Below are positions 8,952 through 17,991 of a stretch of 57,520 nucleotides of DNA, in pieces. Within the stretch, counting starts at the first letter, position 1, and every line of letters begins with the position of its first letter. The position numbers were made by a program, and so were the translations under genes. The stretch spans positions 1-57,520 of the forward strand of contig CAIMWS010000258.1 in the NCBI GenBank assembly GCA_903845125.1. Direction: 5' to 3'. The notes under the pieces are model-generated. The model did not search any database. It saw nothing but the letters and a program-made list of their open reading frames with translations, and was not told the origin of the DNA. Source of the stretch: an uncultured Verrucomicrobiota bacterium. GTDB taxonomy: Bacteria; Verrucomicrobiota; Verrucomicrobiia; Limisphaerales; UBA1319.

Positions 8952-11267
8952 ATGAATATTTTCAAGCTCTTATGCATCGGGGTTGTATTTTGCCGGGCCA
9001 CGCAGGCACAAACGATACAGACCCCCGCGCCCGTCCCCCTTGGCCCCACGCTGCCTCCCACCAGCCAGTTCCTGGTCGCGCGCGCGGCCTTGATGCAGCA
9101 GTTGATCCGGGTGCTGCCCGCCTCGGAGCCGTGGGAGCAATGGCTGAAAGCCAGCGGTGAATTGCCTCCGGATTTTGACCTGATGCCGGGCCGGGCCGGC
9201 TTGCCGGAGGCACTCGAGTTTGCGAATGGCAGCCCGGTGCAGGCCGTGGCCCAATGGCCCTCCCGCCGGCAGGAATTGCTCAACCTCTTTCAGTATCTGA
9301 TCTGGGGCCAGGCGCCACCGGCGCCCGGCAATGTGCGCGCCGCGGAGGCCCGGACCAGCACTCAAGGCGGCGTCACACGCAAGTTTGTGATGCTGGAATT
9401 CGGCCCGGAAAACAAAGCCCGCCTGTTGATTGCGTTGATGATCCCCCCCGGCAATGGACCGTTCCCCGTATTCATGACCCAGGACAACCATGTGGCCTGG
9501 GCACGGCTAGCCGCCAACCGTGGCTACCTCGGCTGCGTGTATGCAGCGGCAGATTCACGCGATGACACGGAGGCCTTTCCCGCCCTTTATCCCAAGCAGG
9601 ACTGGGGCAGGCTGGCCCGCCGCGCCTGGGCCGCCAGCCGGTGCCTGGATTACGTGCTGACGCTGGCCATGGTGGATCGCACCCGTGTGGCATTGGCGGG
9701 CCATGCCCAGAACGGGAAGGCCAGCCTGATCGCGGCGGCGCTGGATGAACGGTTCTCGGCGGTGATCTCCAGCAGTTCGGGAACGGGCGGCGCCTGCAGT
9801 TGGCGGCTCTTTTCCGAAGCCCAGTCCGGAGAGGGCATCGAACTGGTGACCCGGGCCTGGCCGGATTGGTTCCACCCGCGGCTGCGGTTTTTCGCCGGCC
9901 GGGAAAACAAGCTGCCGGTCGATCAACATGAAGCCATCGCCTGCATCGCGCCGCGGCCGTGCCTGATATCCACCGCTTTGAACGACCCCGCCGAGAGTGC
10001 CTGGGCGGTGGAGCAGACGTATTATACCGCGCAACGGATTTACGCCTGGCTCGGGGCGGGGCAGGCGCTGAATGTTCGCTACCGGCCGGGCGGCCACGCG
10101 GTGACCCCGGAGGACCTCGAAGCTTACCTGGACTGGCTGGACACCAAATTCGGCCGCCGGAGCCAGACGTTTGCCTTCACGCCAGTGTATCCCACCCTGG
10201 CCGATTGGCAGAAAGCCAGCGGCGAGCAGATCGATCCTTTCCAATTCCCCAAAGCCGGCCTGGAGGGTTTGTTGGCCACGCCGGGGGGGAATCCCATCGT
10301 GGATTTGGACACTTGGAAAGGCAAGGCGCAGGAGATCCGCCAGCGGGTGGCCTGGGGCTTGGGCAACGCCCCGGCGCAATGCCGCGACGCGGGGGGGATT
10401 TCCGGCGCCGAGCCGGAGTCCACGGCGGCACTGCTGAACCGGGCCGGGCCGTTTCAGGACATCGTCAAACAGAGCGTCAACATCGGGAACCATGTGCCGG
10501 GCGATCTCTACCTCGCCAAAAACCTGTTCAAACCGGAGGTCAAGTTCGCCACGGTGATCTGGCTGCATCCCTTATCGTCCGCCACGGGGTATAATCCGGT
10601 TTTTACCCAGGGAGAAGCGCCTCACCTGGCCCTGGTGCGGCGCGGATTTGCGGTGTTCGCCTTCGACCAGATCGGCAACGGCAGCCGGATCCTGGAAGCG
10701 CAGCACTTTTATCAGCGGTATCCCCATTGGTCGCTGCTGGGGAAAACCGTGCAGGATGTGCTGGCGGCGGTGGATGCCCTGGCCCAGGTGAACTATCTCG
10801 ATGCCCGGCGGATATTTGTGCTGGGCTACGGAACTGGCGCCATGGCGGCGCTGCATGCCGCCGCGCTGGATGAGCGCATCGCGGGGGCGGTGTCCGTGGG
10901 CGGTTTCACCCCCATGCGGCTGGATGCGGCTGCCAAAGGGACTGGCGGGCTGGCCCGCTGGTCGCAATGGTTGCCGCTGCAGCCGCGGTTGGGGGCTTTC
11001 GTGGGTCGGGAAGCCTGCGTGCCGTATGATTACCATGAGGTGCTGGCCTTGATCGCTCCGCGGCCGCTGCTGGTGGTGGCCCCGCGCATTGATTACCAGG
11101 CCAGCGCCGGCGAGGTTGCCCAAAGCGTCAACGAAGCCGGGAAGGTTTACGAATTCCTGAAAAGCCGGTCCAAGCTCGCCTTTTTTGCGCCAGAGGACTA
11201 CCATCACTTTTCTCCCGCGGTGCAAAATTTGGTTTTTGAACAACTCCAGTCCATGGCCGGCAAATAG
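8952..11267 (+). CDS. secreted tandem alpha/beta-hydrolase-fold protein, both nucleophile serines apparently lost
   Basis: The 771-aa product has a signal peptide (MNIFKLLCIGVVFCRATQAQ) and two alpha/beta-hydrolase halves resembling acetylxylan/glucuronoyl esterase and prolyl-oligopeptidase-like carbohydrate esterases. In the first half the nucleophile elbow expected as G-H-S-x-N-G reads GHAQNG, with alanine at residue 252. In the second the elbow expected as G-Y-S-x-G reads GYGTG, with glycine at residue 627. Likely acid and histidine positions are still visible (NDP and GGHAVTPED in half one; RIDY and EDYHHFSP in half two). The start at 8952 was chosen over 8853 because it gives the signal peptide. 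The protein may be a binding or scaffold pseudoenzyme, or use an unconventional mechanism. Function is unproven. Confidence 0.8.
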   Translation: MNIFKLLCIGVVFCRATQAQTIQTPAPVPLGPTLPPTSQFLVARAALMQQLIRVLPASEPWEQWLKASGELPPDFDLMPGRAGLPEALEFANGSPVQAVAQWPSRRQELLNLFQYLIWGQAPPAPGNVRAAEARTSTQGGVTRKFVMLEFGPENKARLLIALMIPPGNGPFPVFMTQDNHVAWARLAANRGYLGCVYAAADSRDDTEAFPALYPKQDWGRLARRAWAASRCLDYVLTLAMVDRTRVALAGHAQNGKASLIAAALDERFSAVISSSSGTGGACSWRLFSEAQSGEGIELVTRAWPDWFHPRLRFFAGRENKLPVDQHEAIACIAPRPCLISTALNDPAESAWAVEQTYYTAQRIYAWLGAGQALNVRYRPGGHAVTPEDLEAYLDWLDTKFGRRSQTFAFTPVYPTLADWQKASGEQIDPFQFPKAGLEGLLATPGGNPIVDLDTWKGKAQEIRQRVAWGLGNAPAQCRDAGGISGAEPESTAALLNRAGPFQDIVKQSVNIGNHVPGDLYLAKNLFKPEVKFATVIWLHPLSSATGYNPVFTQGEAPHLALVRRGFAVFAFDQIGNGSRILEAQHFYQRYPHWSLLGKTVQDVLAAVDALAQVNYLDARRIFVLGYGTGAMAALHAAALDERIAGAVSVGGFTPMRLDAAAKGTGGLARWSQWLPLQPRLGAFVGREACVPYDYHEVLALIAPRPLLVVAPRIDYQASAGEVAQSVNEAGKVYEFLKSRSKLAFFAPEDYHHFSPAVQNLVFEQLQSMAGK

Positions 11268-11273
11268 TAAAAA

Positions 11274-12464
11274 ATGGGAACCCCTTTTGAACTTTTTTTT
11301 GCCAGGCTCCAGGAGAGCCTGGAGCGTGGCACGTTCGTCCGGTTGCGGCTCACCCCGCGGCGGGCCAAAATGGAAGGGGCGGACCGTGATTCACGGGCGG
11401 AAGCCCGGCTGGTGCAGTTGAAAGGCCAAAACCAATTGTCCGTCACCGTCCAGCAGGGGAGCCAGACCGAAACCCGCAACCACCCGGTGGCGGAGGGCCT
11501 GTCGTGGATCCGGGAAAACCTGGGCCACCCGTTTGGCAACGCCTGGCTGGGGACCACGGCCAAAGACTGGCAATTGACGGTCCAGGATGGCGGCGCAGCC
11601 CGCCTGGTGGGCCATAAGCCCGCCCAAACCACCGTGCCCTCCCGGGTGCATGATGAGCGGCGGGAGACCATCCTGGATGACACCGCGGGGGATTGGATGA
11701 AGGCCTTGGGCATCCTGAACGCCGAGGGCCGGGTGCTGCCCGGTAAAACGGATAAGTTCCACCAGGTCAATCGCTACCTGGAGATCCTCACGCACCTGGT
11801 GCGGGAATGCGGCTGGCTGGAGCCGGCTGCGGTGCCAAAGCTGACCCTGGCGGACATGGGCTGCGGCAAGGCTTATTTGACCTTCGGCGCCTGGCACCTG
11901 TTCCGGCGGGTGTTCCAATGGCCAGTACGGGTAATGGGTGTGGAACAGCGGGAGGCTTTGGCGGCGGCGGGCAATCGCGCCGCCCGGGCGATCGCCGCCG
12001 ACGGCTTGGAATTCGTCACCGGCGCCATCCAGGAGGCGCCTTTGCCGCCCCTGGATGCGTTGATTGCCCTGCACGCGTGCAATACTGCCACGGATGACGC
12101 CATCCGGCGCGGTATCGCCCTGGGGGCCAGGCTGATCGTGGTCGCTCCGTGCTGCCATCAGGAGGCCCGGCCACAGATGCAGCGCCCGGAGCCGCTGGCC
12201 CCGCTCCTGCGGCACGGCATCATGGAGGAACGGCTGGCGGAGTGGCTCACAGACGGTCTGCGCTCGCTTTACCTGGAATGGGCGGGCTATCGCACCAAGG
12301 TGTTTGAATTCATCGACACGGGGCACACCCCGAAAAACCTGATGATTTCCGCCATCCGCTACCGGGAGCCGTTTCAAGCGGAAGAGGCGCGCGAAGCCAT
12401 TTTGAAGTTGAAGCAATTCTTCGGCATCGTTCATCATGCGCTGGACCCGTTGTTGGGCAGTTGA
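11274..12464 (+). CDS. SAM-dependent methyltransferase, probable RNA-type
   Basis: A 396-aa cytoplasmic protein. The N-terminal 170 residues are of unknown fold. The C-terminal Rossmann methyltransferase domain has motif I as DMGCGKAYLTF, then VMGVEQRE (motif II), an ALHACNTATDDAI segment in the position of motif IV, and an APCCHQE motif. The LHACNTATD and CCHQ pair recalls the methyltransferase domain of GSTCD/TRM13-like proteins, so an RNA substrate is the best guess. Only seven bases separate it from the preceding gene. Neighbouring genes (Rsm22-like and TIGR01212 radical SAM) also point to RNA modification. The exact substrate cannot be given. Confidence 0.8.
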   Translation: MGTPFELFFARLQESLERGTFVRLRLTPRRAKMEGADRDSRAEARLVQLKGQNQLSVTVQQGSQTETRNHPVAEGLSWIRENLGHPFGNAWLGTTAKDWQLTVQDGGAARLVGHKPAQTTVPSRVHDERRETILDDTAGDWMKALGILNAEGRVLPGKTDKFHQVNRYLEILTHLVRECGWLEPAAVPKLTLADMGCGKAYLTFGAWHLFRRVFQWPVRVMGVEQREALAAAGNRAARAIAADGLEFVTGAIQEAPLPPLDALIALHACNTATDDAIRRGIALGARLIVVAPCCHQEARPQMQRPEPLAPLLRHGIMEERLAEWLTDGLRSLYLEWAGYRTKVFEFIDTGHTPKNLMISAIRYREPFQAEEAREAILKLKQFFGIVHHALDPLLGS

Positions 12465-12519
12465 GCGGTCCTGGCAACCCGGTTCGGCGAAGTCCAACCG
12501 GCGGGTTGCGGAAGGAACG

Positions 12520-12564
12520 ATGGCGATGAAAAACAGAGTAATTGAAAGGCGAGGCTGGGCGTGA
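12520..12564 (+). CDS. possible 14-codon upstream ORF coupled to the Rsm22-like gene
   Basis: ATG at 12520 opens a 14-codon frame (MAMKNRVIERRGWA) whose TGA overlaps the GTG start of the next gene as GTGA. It has a much better ribosome binding site (GGAAGGA, 3 nt before the ATG) than the GTG start itself. A hairpin (12474-12509, GCAACCCGGTT paired with AACCGGCGGGTTGC) lies just upstream. This is the architecture of a coupled leader ORF, but it is short enough to be chance. Confidence 0.35.
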   Translation: MAMKNRVIERRGWA

Positions 12565-13565
12565 GCTGGGAAAAGATCGATTGGAAAACGCTGGAAAGGA
12601 TGCGTTCGGTTTTCCTGCGAGGTGATCCCAGCCAGGCTGACTATTGGAAAACGGAAAGCGACCTGGAAAGCTACGACCAGACGTTTGCCCAGCGCATCGG
12701 CTGGAAGTGGGATTTCGTACTGGAGGATTTGAAAAGTCGCCAGTGGCGTCCCGCACCGGGGGCGGTGCTGGACTGGGGTTGTGGCAGCGGGGTGGCGAGC
12801 CGGGCCTTCCTCGACCATTTTGGCACCGCCGGTTTCAGCCGGTTGATCGTGTGGGACCGCTCCCCGCTGGCCATGCAATACGCCGTCCGCAAAGCCCGCC
12901 AGAAATATCCCGGGCTGGCGGTTGGCTCGGGCCAGGGCGAGGGGGAAGCGACCGCCGGACTCAATCTGGTGATCAGCCATGTGCTGACCGAACTAACGCC
13001 GCAACAGATCAACCAGCTTGTGGAATGGGCCAGGCAGGCCACTACCATCCTCTGGGTGGAGCCCGGCGCTTTCGTCCCTTCCCGGGTGCTGATGGGTTTG
13101 CGCGACCGTTTGATCGACGAGTTCCAGGTGGCCGCGCCCTGTACCCACCAGCAGGCCTGTGGTTTGCTGCATCCTGATTGCAGCGACCATTGGTGCCATC
13201 ATTTCGCCGACCCGCCACCGGAGGTGTTCATGGATGGCGATTGGTCCCGTTTTGCAGCCCTGGAAGGGATCGATTTGCGGAGCCTGCCTTTGAGCTGCCT
13301 GGTCTTGGATAAGCGCCCGGTTCCACCCTGTGTTCCCGGTTCCGTGCGGCTCATCGGCAGGCCCAGGATGTACAAGGCCTATGCCCAGCTCCTGGGTTGT
13401 GACGGAGAGGGCATCCACGACAGCAAATTGTTCCGGCGGACCCTGCCGGCGGAGTTCCGACTCGCCCGCAAAGGCGAGCTTGAATCACGGATGATCTGGA
13501 GCCAGGCGGAGGGCGAGGTGCGGAGCCTTTCACGCAGCACCGCCGGCGAGCCGCCGGGAACATGA
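12561..13565 (+). CDS. Rsm22-family small ribosomal subunit methyltransferase-like protein
   Basis: A 334-aa member of the Rsm22/METTL17 family. Known members bind the small ribosomal subunit during assembly, and several carry a [4Fe-4S] cluster. The SAM-fold motif is VLDWGCGSG (69-77), followed by LIVWDRS and a VISHVLTEL segment. Four cysteines at 194, 200, 207 and 212 (PCTHQQAC, DCSDHWC) fit the cluster-binding set. The start is GTG at 12561, overlapping the short upstream frame. A methionine at residue 14 (12600) is an alternative with no ribosome binding site. The stop overlaps the next ATG (ATGA). Whether it is catalytically active on rRNA is unknown even for studied homologues. Confidence 0.85.
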   Translation: MSWEKIDWKTLERMRSVFLRGDPSQADYWKTESDLESYDQTFAQRIGWKWDFVLEDLKSRQWRPAPGAVLDWGCGSGVASRAFLDHFGTAGFSRLIVWDRSPLAMQYAVRKARQKYPGLAVGSGQGEGEATAGLNLVISHVLTELTPQQINQLVEWARQATTILWVEPGAFVPSRVLMGLRDRLIDEFQVAAPCTHQQACGLLHPDCSDHWCHHFADPPPEVFMDGDWSRFAALEGIDLRSLPLSCLVLDKRPVPPCVPGSVRLIGRPRMYKAYAQLLGCDGEGIHDSKLFRRTLPAEFRLARKGELESRMIWSQAEGEVRSLSRSTAGEPPGT

Positions 13566-14473
13566 ACGCCAAACCCCGTTTGAACCTGTTCCGCGATTAC
13601 GCCCGGCGGCGTTGGGGGCGGTGGGTGGGGAAGATCATCCTTAGCACGGGCATCCGGTGCCCCAACCGCGACCTGGGTGGCTGCATTTATTGCTCGGCGA
13701 GTAGCTTCCGCCCCACTTATCTCCAGGAGGGGGATCCGGTGGCGGCGCAGTTGGCGGGTGGCAAGGCTTATCTCCGCACGTTGGATACCCAATTGTTCTT
13801 CGGATGTTTCCAGCAGGAAACTTCCACCGCAGGCAACTTTGATGCCTTGGTGGAACAGGCAGCCATTCCGCTCCGGGATCCGGATTGTGCCGGCCTGGCC
13901 ATTAGCACCCGGCCGGACCAGGTGACGGATGCGGGCCTGCGTCGGTTGCGGGATGCCCTCCAGTGCGCGCCGGACAAGCCGGTCATCATCGAGTTGGGTT
14001 TGCAGTCCGCCCGGGAGGATACCTTGCGCTTCCTGAACCGGAACCACACGTTGCGTGATTTTGTGGAAACGGCCGCCTTGGTGAAAGGGCATCCCCGCTT
14101 CGAACTTGGCGCCCACCTCATCCTGGGCATCCCCGGGGAATCCATGAGCGACATGCGGCGGAGCGTTCAACAAGTGGTCGAATCGGGCATTGGCCATCTG
14201 AAATTGCACCACCTGCAGGTGGTCAAAGACACGCCGTTATCCGAACTTTACCAGAAATCGCCCTTTCCGCTGCCCAACTTTGATGAATACCTGGCGATGC
14301 TTTGCGAACTGATTCCATTCATTCCCCGCCCGGTGGTCATCCATCGCCTATGGAGCACCGCCCGCAAGGACCTGCTGTGTCAGCCCCGCTGGCTGATTAA
14401 TTCCGGGCAATTGCTCGGCCGCTTGCTCCGCCTGCTGGAACAAAAAAACCTGGCCCAAGGACAAGCCGCCTGA
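13562..14473 (+). CDS. TIGR01212 / YhcC-like radical SAM protein
   Basis: A 303-aa radical SAM enzyme. The cluster cysteines are C33, C41 and C44 (CPNRDLGGCIYC, spacing CX7CX2C), the spacing of the TIGR01212 family rather than the common CX3CX2C. Typical family blocks follow: LFFGCFQQETST, LAISTRPDQVTD, VIIELGLQSA, FLNRNHTLRDF and GAHLILGIPGES. The reaction is not known; an RNA or cofactor modification role is only suggested. The ATG overlaps the Rsm22-like stop, and this is the last gene of the run starting at 11274. Confidence 0.9.
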   Translation: MNAKPRLNLFRDYARRRWGRWVGKIILSTGIRCPNRDLGGCIYCSASSFRPTYLQEGDPVAAQLAGGKAYLRTLDTQLFFGCFQQETSTAGNFDALVEQAAIPLRDPDCAGLAISTRPDQVTDAGLRRLRDALQCAPDKPVIIELGLQSAREDTLRFLNRNHTLRDFVETAALVKGHPRFELGAHLILGIPGESMSDMRRSVQQVVESGIGHLKLHHLQVVKDTPLSELYQKSPFPLPNFDEYLAMLCELIPFIPRPVVIHRLWSTARKDLLCQPRWLINSGQLLGRLLRLLEQKNLAQGQAA

Positions 14474-15154
14474 ACCGAGCCCAAACAATGGGCGCCGTCG
14501 TGCTGGCGGGATTTTTTTGGCAAAGCCTTCGCCATTCGCCACGTTTCCCGATGCGATCGGGACTCGTGACTCACGGCGCGGATGACGCAAAACCCTGCGG
14601 CGCAATGTTTCCCATCTTTCATGCCGGGGCACGGCGGAGCTGGGAGCGTGGCTCGTTGCGATTACCTTCCAACCGCACGCAGGAAGGCACCGCCCTTTGG
14701 CATTGAAATTCTCCACCATTTGAAGAACCAGCTCCGAAACCAGGCGGCGTCCAACCGGATTTAATGCGAGGGTTTGCCATTATAAGACCGGGTAATTATT
14801 GGATTTAAAACCGACAAAAAATTTGACCGGTAGACGAACAATGGTAATATACGATTCAAGTGGTCGTATTAAACAGTAAGAACGATGATAACCGCTAAAA
14901 TTGTGACAAGTGCGGAAGGGTGACGACCGGGTGGTGGCCGGGTTGGGTTGGCCCGGTGCAACTTGGATACGCCATTGGGATTCGTTTGCTTCTGGAGGTT
15001 TGAGGGTTTTTCCAATGACTTGTAGCCTGGGCTTGGGCCATGAGTTCATCAGCCCCGGGCGAGGTTGAGAAATGCATCAGGAATCTCTTTGGGTGGACTA
15101 ACCATTGAACCGCATCAGAGTAGACGGCTAATTGGAACTGGAGTTGTTGGATTA
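14474..15154. other. long intergenic/leader region before the sulfate operon
   Basis: About 680 bases without a supported gene. The first part (to about 14750) shows no structure I can name. A lower-GC stretch at 14760-14900 contains the promoter listed next. The remaining 300 nt or so (14857-15154) would be transcribed as a leader. It contains GC-rich complementary segments (for example CCGGG near 14938 and CCCGG near 14957), but I could not fit it to a known SAM or other riboswitch. Confidence 0.5.
14823..14850 (+). promoter_or_regulatory. sigma70-like promoter of the cys operon
   Basis: TTGACC (14823-14828), 16 bases, then TAATAT (14845-14850), in the most AT-rich stretch upstream of cysT. 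Transcription would start near 14857, leaving a leader of about 300 nt. No known sulfur regulator site was recognised. Confidence 0.5.
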
Positions 15155-15982
15155 ATGATATTTCGGCTTAAACAACGCAGCGTTTTGCCCGGCTTCAAGC
15201 TGACCTTGGGGTATAGCCTGCTGTATTTAAGCTTGGTAGTACTGATCCCACTGTCGGCGGTGTTTCTCAAATCGGCCACCAACGGGTGGCAGCATTTTTG
15301 GGAAGCGGCCACGGCTCCCCGGGTATTGGCCTCCTACAAGCTCACTTTTGGCATGTCGCTGCTGGCAGCGCTGGTCAATTCCGCATTCGGATTGGTGGTG
15401 GCCTGGGTGTTGGTCCGGTATCATTTCCCCGGAAAGCGCATCGTGGATGCCCTGGTGGATCTGCCTTTTGCTTTGCCAACGGCAGTGGCGGGCATTTCGC
15501 TTGCCGCCGTCTATTCCTCACATGGCTGGATCGGGCAAATCCTGGAGCGGGTGGGCATCAAAGTGGCCTTTACCCCGCTGGGGGTGTGGGTGGCCTTGAC
15601 CTTCATCGGTTTGCCGTTTGTGGTGCGGACGGTGCAGCCCGTCATTGAAGATCTGAATACGGACCTGGAGGAGGCGGCGGCAAGCCTGGGAGCCAGCCGC
15701 TGGCAGATCCTCTGGCGGGTCATCTTCCCAATACTGCGGCCGGCGCTGCAAACGGGCTTCGCCCTGGCTTTCGCACGGGCGCTGGGGGAGTATGGATCGG
15801 TGGTGTTCATTTCAGGCAATATGCCCATGCGCACGGAAATCAGCTCGCTCCTGATCATCACCAAGCTGGAACAATATGACTACGCGGGAGCCACCGCCAT
15901 CGCCGTGGTAATGCTGTTGGTTTCGTTCGCGCTGTTGTTTTTAATCAACTGGAACCAGGCCCGCAGCCACCGTTTCCTATAA
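15155..15982 (+). CDS. cysT: sulfate/thiosulfate ABC transporter permease CysT (CysU)
   Basis: One of two inner-membrane permeases of the sulfate/thiosulfate importer. From the ATG at 15155 the product is 275 aa, close to characterised CysT proteins, with about six membrane spans. The cytoplasmic EAA loop that docks on the ATPase reads EEAAASLGASRWQILWRVIFPIL. DLPFALPTAVAGISL and ALGEYGSVVFISGN are typical of CysT. An in-frame TTG at 15065 would add 30 non-hydrophobic residues and is rejected as the start. First gene of a cysTWAHDN operon. No periplasmic sulfate-binding protein gene is present beside it. Confidence 0.94.
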   Translation: MIFRLKQRSVLPGFKLTLGYSLLYLSLVVLIPLSAVFLKSATNGWQHFWEAATAPRVLASYKLTFGMSLLAALVNSAFGLVVAWVLVRYHFPGKRIVDALVDLPFALPTAVAGISLAAVYSSHGWIGQILERVGIKVAFTPLGVWVALTFIGLPFVVRTVQPVIEDLNTDLEEAAASLGASRWQILWRVIFPILRPALQTGFALAFARALGEYGSVVFISGNMPMRTEISSLLIITKLEQYDYAGATAIAVVMLLVSFALLFLINWNQARSHRFL

Positions 15983-15994
15983 TTACCATCCCGC

Positions 15995-16894
15995 ATGAGC
16001 AGCCTGCAAACAGCCAGCGAAACCAAGATCCGGCCGGTGCCCCGGCATCCCAGCGCGGAGCCCCGCTGGCTGCGCTGGTTGCTGATTGGGGGGGCGCTCA
16101 GTTTCCTGGCGCTGTTCTTATTCGTGCCGCTGGTGGCGGTTTTTGTGAACGCGTTTCATAAGGGGTGGGAGGCTTATTGGCAGGCTTTCCTGACGCCTTC
16201 GACCCAATCGGCGATCTGCCTCACGCTGCTGACCGCCGTCATCGCGGTGCCGCTGAATCTGGTATTTGGGGTGATGGCGGCGTGGGCGATCGCCAAGTTC
16301 GATTTTCGGGGAAAAAACCTGTTGCTCACCCTGATCGACCTGCCATTTTCGGTTTCGCCGGTGATCGCCGGATTGATGTTTGTGCTGCTTTTTGGACGGC
16401 AAGGCTGGTTTGGGGCCTGGCTGGATGAACAGGAGATCAAGATCATTTTCGCGGTGCCCGGGATTGTGTTGGCGAGCGTGTTCGTGACCTTCCCGTTTGT
16501 CGCCCGTGAGCTGATTCCGCTCATGCAAAGCCAGGGGCGGGATGAGGAGGAGGCGGCCACGGTGCTGGGCGCGAGCGGCTGGAAAACTTTTTGGCGCGTC
16601 ACCCTGCCCAATATCAAATGGGGCCTGGTCTATGGCGTTATCTTGTGCAACGCGCGGGCGATGGGGGAATTCGGCGCGGTGTCGGTGGTGTCCGGCCATA
16701 TCAGCGGGCTGACCAACACGATGCCTTTGCAAATCGAGATCCTGTATAACGAATACAATTTTGTGGCGGCTTTCGCCGTGGCCTCCCTGCTGGCGATGCT
16801 GGCCTTGGTCACCTTGGGAATCAAGACCCTGGTGGAAAGCCAGCATGCCTCCGCCCTGCGCCACAAGCATCCCGTCCAGCGCCCCACCTCATGA
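15995..16894 (+). CDS. cysW: sulfate/thiosulfate ABC transporter permease CysW
   Basis: Second permease of the sulfate importer, 299 aa, with six predicted spans starting after a charged N-terminus of about 25 residues. The EAA loop is [24 protein letters not shown], and the family block [18 protein letters not shown] follows. It forms the transmembrane heterodimer with CysT. It starts 13 bases after cysT and its stop overlaps the cysA ATG (ATGA). Confidence 0.94.
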   Translation: MSSLQTASETKIRPVPRHPSAEPRWLRWLLIGGALSFLALFLFVPLVAVFVNAFHKGWEAYWQAFLTPSTQSAICLTLLTAVIAVPLNLVFGVMAAWAIAKFDFRGKNLLLTLIDLPFSVSPVIAGLMFVLLFGRQGWFGAWLDEQEIKIIFAVPGIVLASVFVTFPFVARELIPLMQSQGRDEEEAATVLGASGWKTFWRVTLPNIKWGLVYGVILCNARAMGEFGAVSVVSGHISGLTNTMPLQIEILYNEYNFVAAFAVASLLAMLALVTLGIKTLVESQHASALRHKHPVQRPTS

Positions 16895-17964
16895 GCATTG
16901 AAATCCGCAATATCAGCAAAACTTTTGAAAGTTTCCAAGCCCTGCAAGGGGTCAGCCTGGAGGTCAAATCGGGCGAGCTCATGGCCTTGTTGGGCCCGTC
17001 CGGATCGGGCAAAACCACTTTGTTGCGCATCATTGCCGGCCTGGAATTCCCCGATCCCGGGTCGGGGGAGGTGGTATTCCACGGGGAGGATGTGACCGGC
17101 CAGGGAGCCCAGCAGCGGCAGGTGGGATTTGTGTTTCAGCATTACGCCTTGTTCCGGCACCTGACGGTGTTCGAGAACATCGCCTTCGGCTTGCGGGTGC
17201 GTCCGCGGAACCGCCGGCCCACCGAAGCCAAAATCATCGAGAAGGTCACCGAGTTGTTGCGGTTGATCCAGCTGGAAGGGCTGGCGGGCCGTTATCCGAG
17301 CCAGCTCTCCGGCGGGCAGCGGCAGCGGGTGGCGCTGGCGCGGTCGCTGGCCGTCGAGCCGCGGGTGCTGCTGCTGGATGAGCCCTTTGGCGCGCTGGAT
17401 GCCAAGGTCCGCAAGGAACTGCGCCGGTGGCTCCGGCGGCTCCACGATGAGATCCATGTCACCAGCCTGTTTGTGACGCATGACCAGGACGAGGCCTTGG
17501 AGGTGGCCGACCGGGTGGTGGTGATGAATCACGGCCGCATCGAGCAGGTGGGCACCCCGAAGGAAGTTTACGACCAGCCAGCCAACCCGTTTGTATATGA
17601 CTTTTTGGGCAATGTGAACCTGTTCCGCGGGCGGCTCAATAGCGGACGGGTTCAGATCGGCTCGGCGAATTTCCAGGCGCCGGACCATCCCGAAACGCTG
17701 GATGCGCCGGCGCTGGCTTTTGTGCGGCCCCACGACATCAAGCTGAGTCGGCAGGCGAGCAGCGAGGCGAGCATGTCGGCCACCATCGTGCAGCTCAGCG
17801 CGCTGGGTCCTTATGTGCGGGTGGAGCTGCGGCAGGAGGATGGCGAACTGCTGGAGGTCCAGCTGACCCAGGAAGAGGAACGCCAATTCCTGCCCCGTCC
17901 GGGCGAAACGGTATTCGTGGAGCTGCGCAATTTGCGCGTTTTCGCCAGCGACTATTCGATTTAA
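16891..17964 (+). CDS. cysA: sulfate/thiosulfate ABC transporter ATPase CysA
   Basis: Drives sulfate uptake by ATP hydrolysis on the cytoplasmic face. The 357-aa product has Walker [10 protein letters not shown] (35-43), the Q-loop segment [19 protein letters not shown] signature [16 protein letters not shown], Walker [12 protein letters not shown] and the switch histidine in [11 protein letters not shown]-terminal TOBE-like regulatory domain follows the ATPase (from about residue 240, with [11 protein letters not shown]). Length and order are normal. Coupled to cysW by an ATGA overlap. Confidence 0.95.
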   Translation: MSIEIRNISKTFESFQALQGVSLEVKSGELMALLGPSGSGKTTLLRIIAGLEFPDPGSGEVVFHGEDVTGQGAQQRQVGFVFQHYALFRHLTVFENIAFGLRVRPRNRRPTEAKIIEKVTELLRLIQLEGLAGRYPSQLSGGQRQRVALARSLAVEPRVLLLDEPFGALDAKVRKELRRWLRRLHDEIHVTSLFVTHDQDEALEVADRVVVMNHGRIEQVGTPKEVYDQPANPFVYDFLGNVNLFRGRLNSGRVQIGSANFQAPDHPETLDAPALAFVRPHDIKLSRQASSEASMSATIVQLSALGPYVRVELRQEDGELLEVQLTQEEERQFLPRPGETVFVELRNLRVFASDYSI

Positions 17965-17991
17965 AATGCGAACTGTTATTGTTAATCGAGC

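Noticed and set aside
14930..14990. Possible SAM riboswitch in the cysT leader (GGGTTGGCCCGG followed by GCAAC-like bases)
   Set aside because: Only a short resemblance; the conserved core and the flanking helices of SAM-I could not be completed.
14780..15049. 89-codon minus-strand frame in the sulfate operon leader
   Set aside because: No motif or start signal; overlaps the promoter and leader of cysT.
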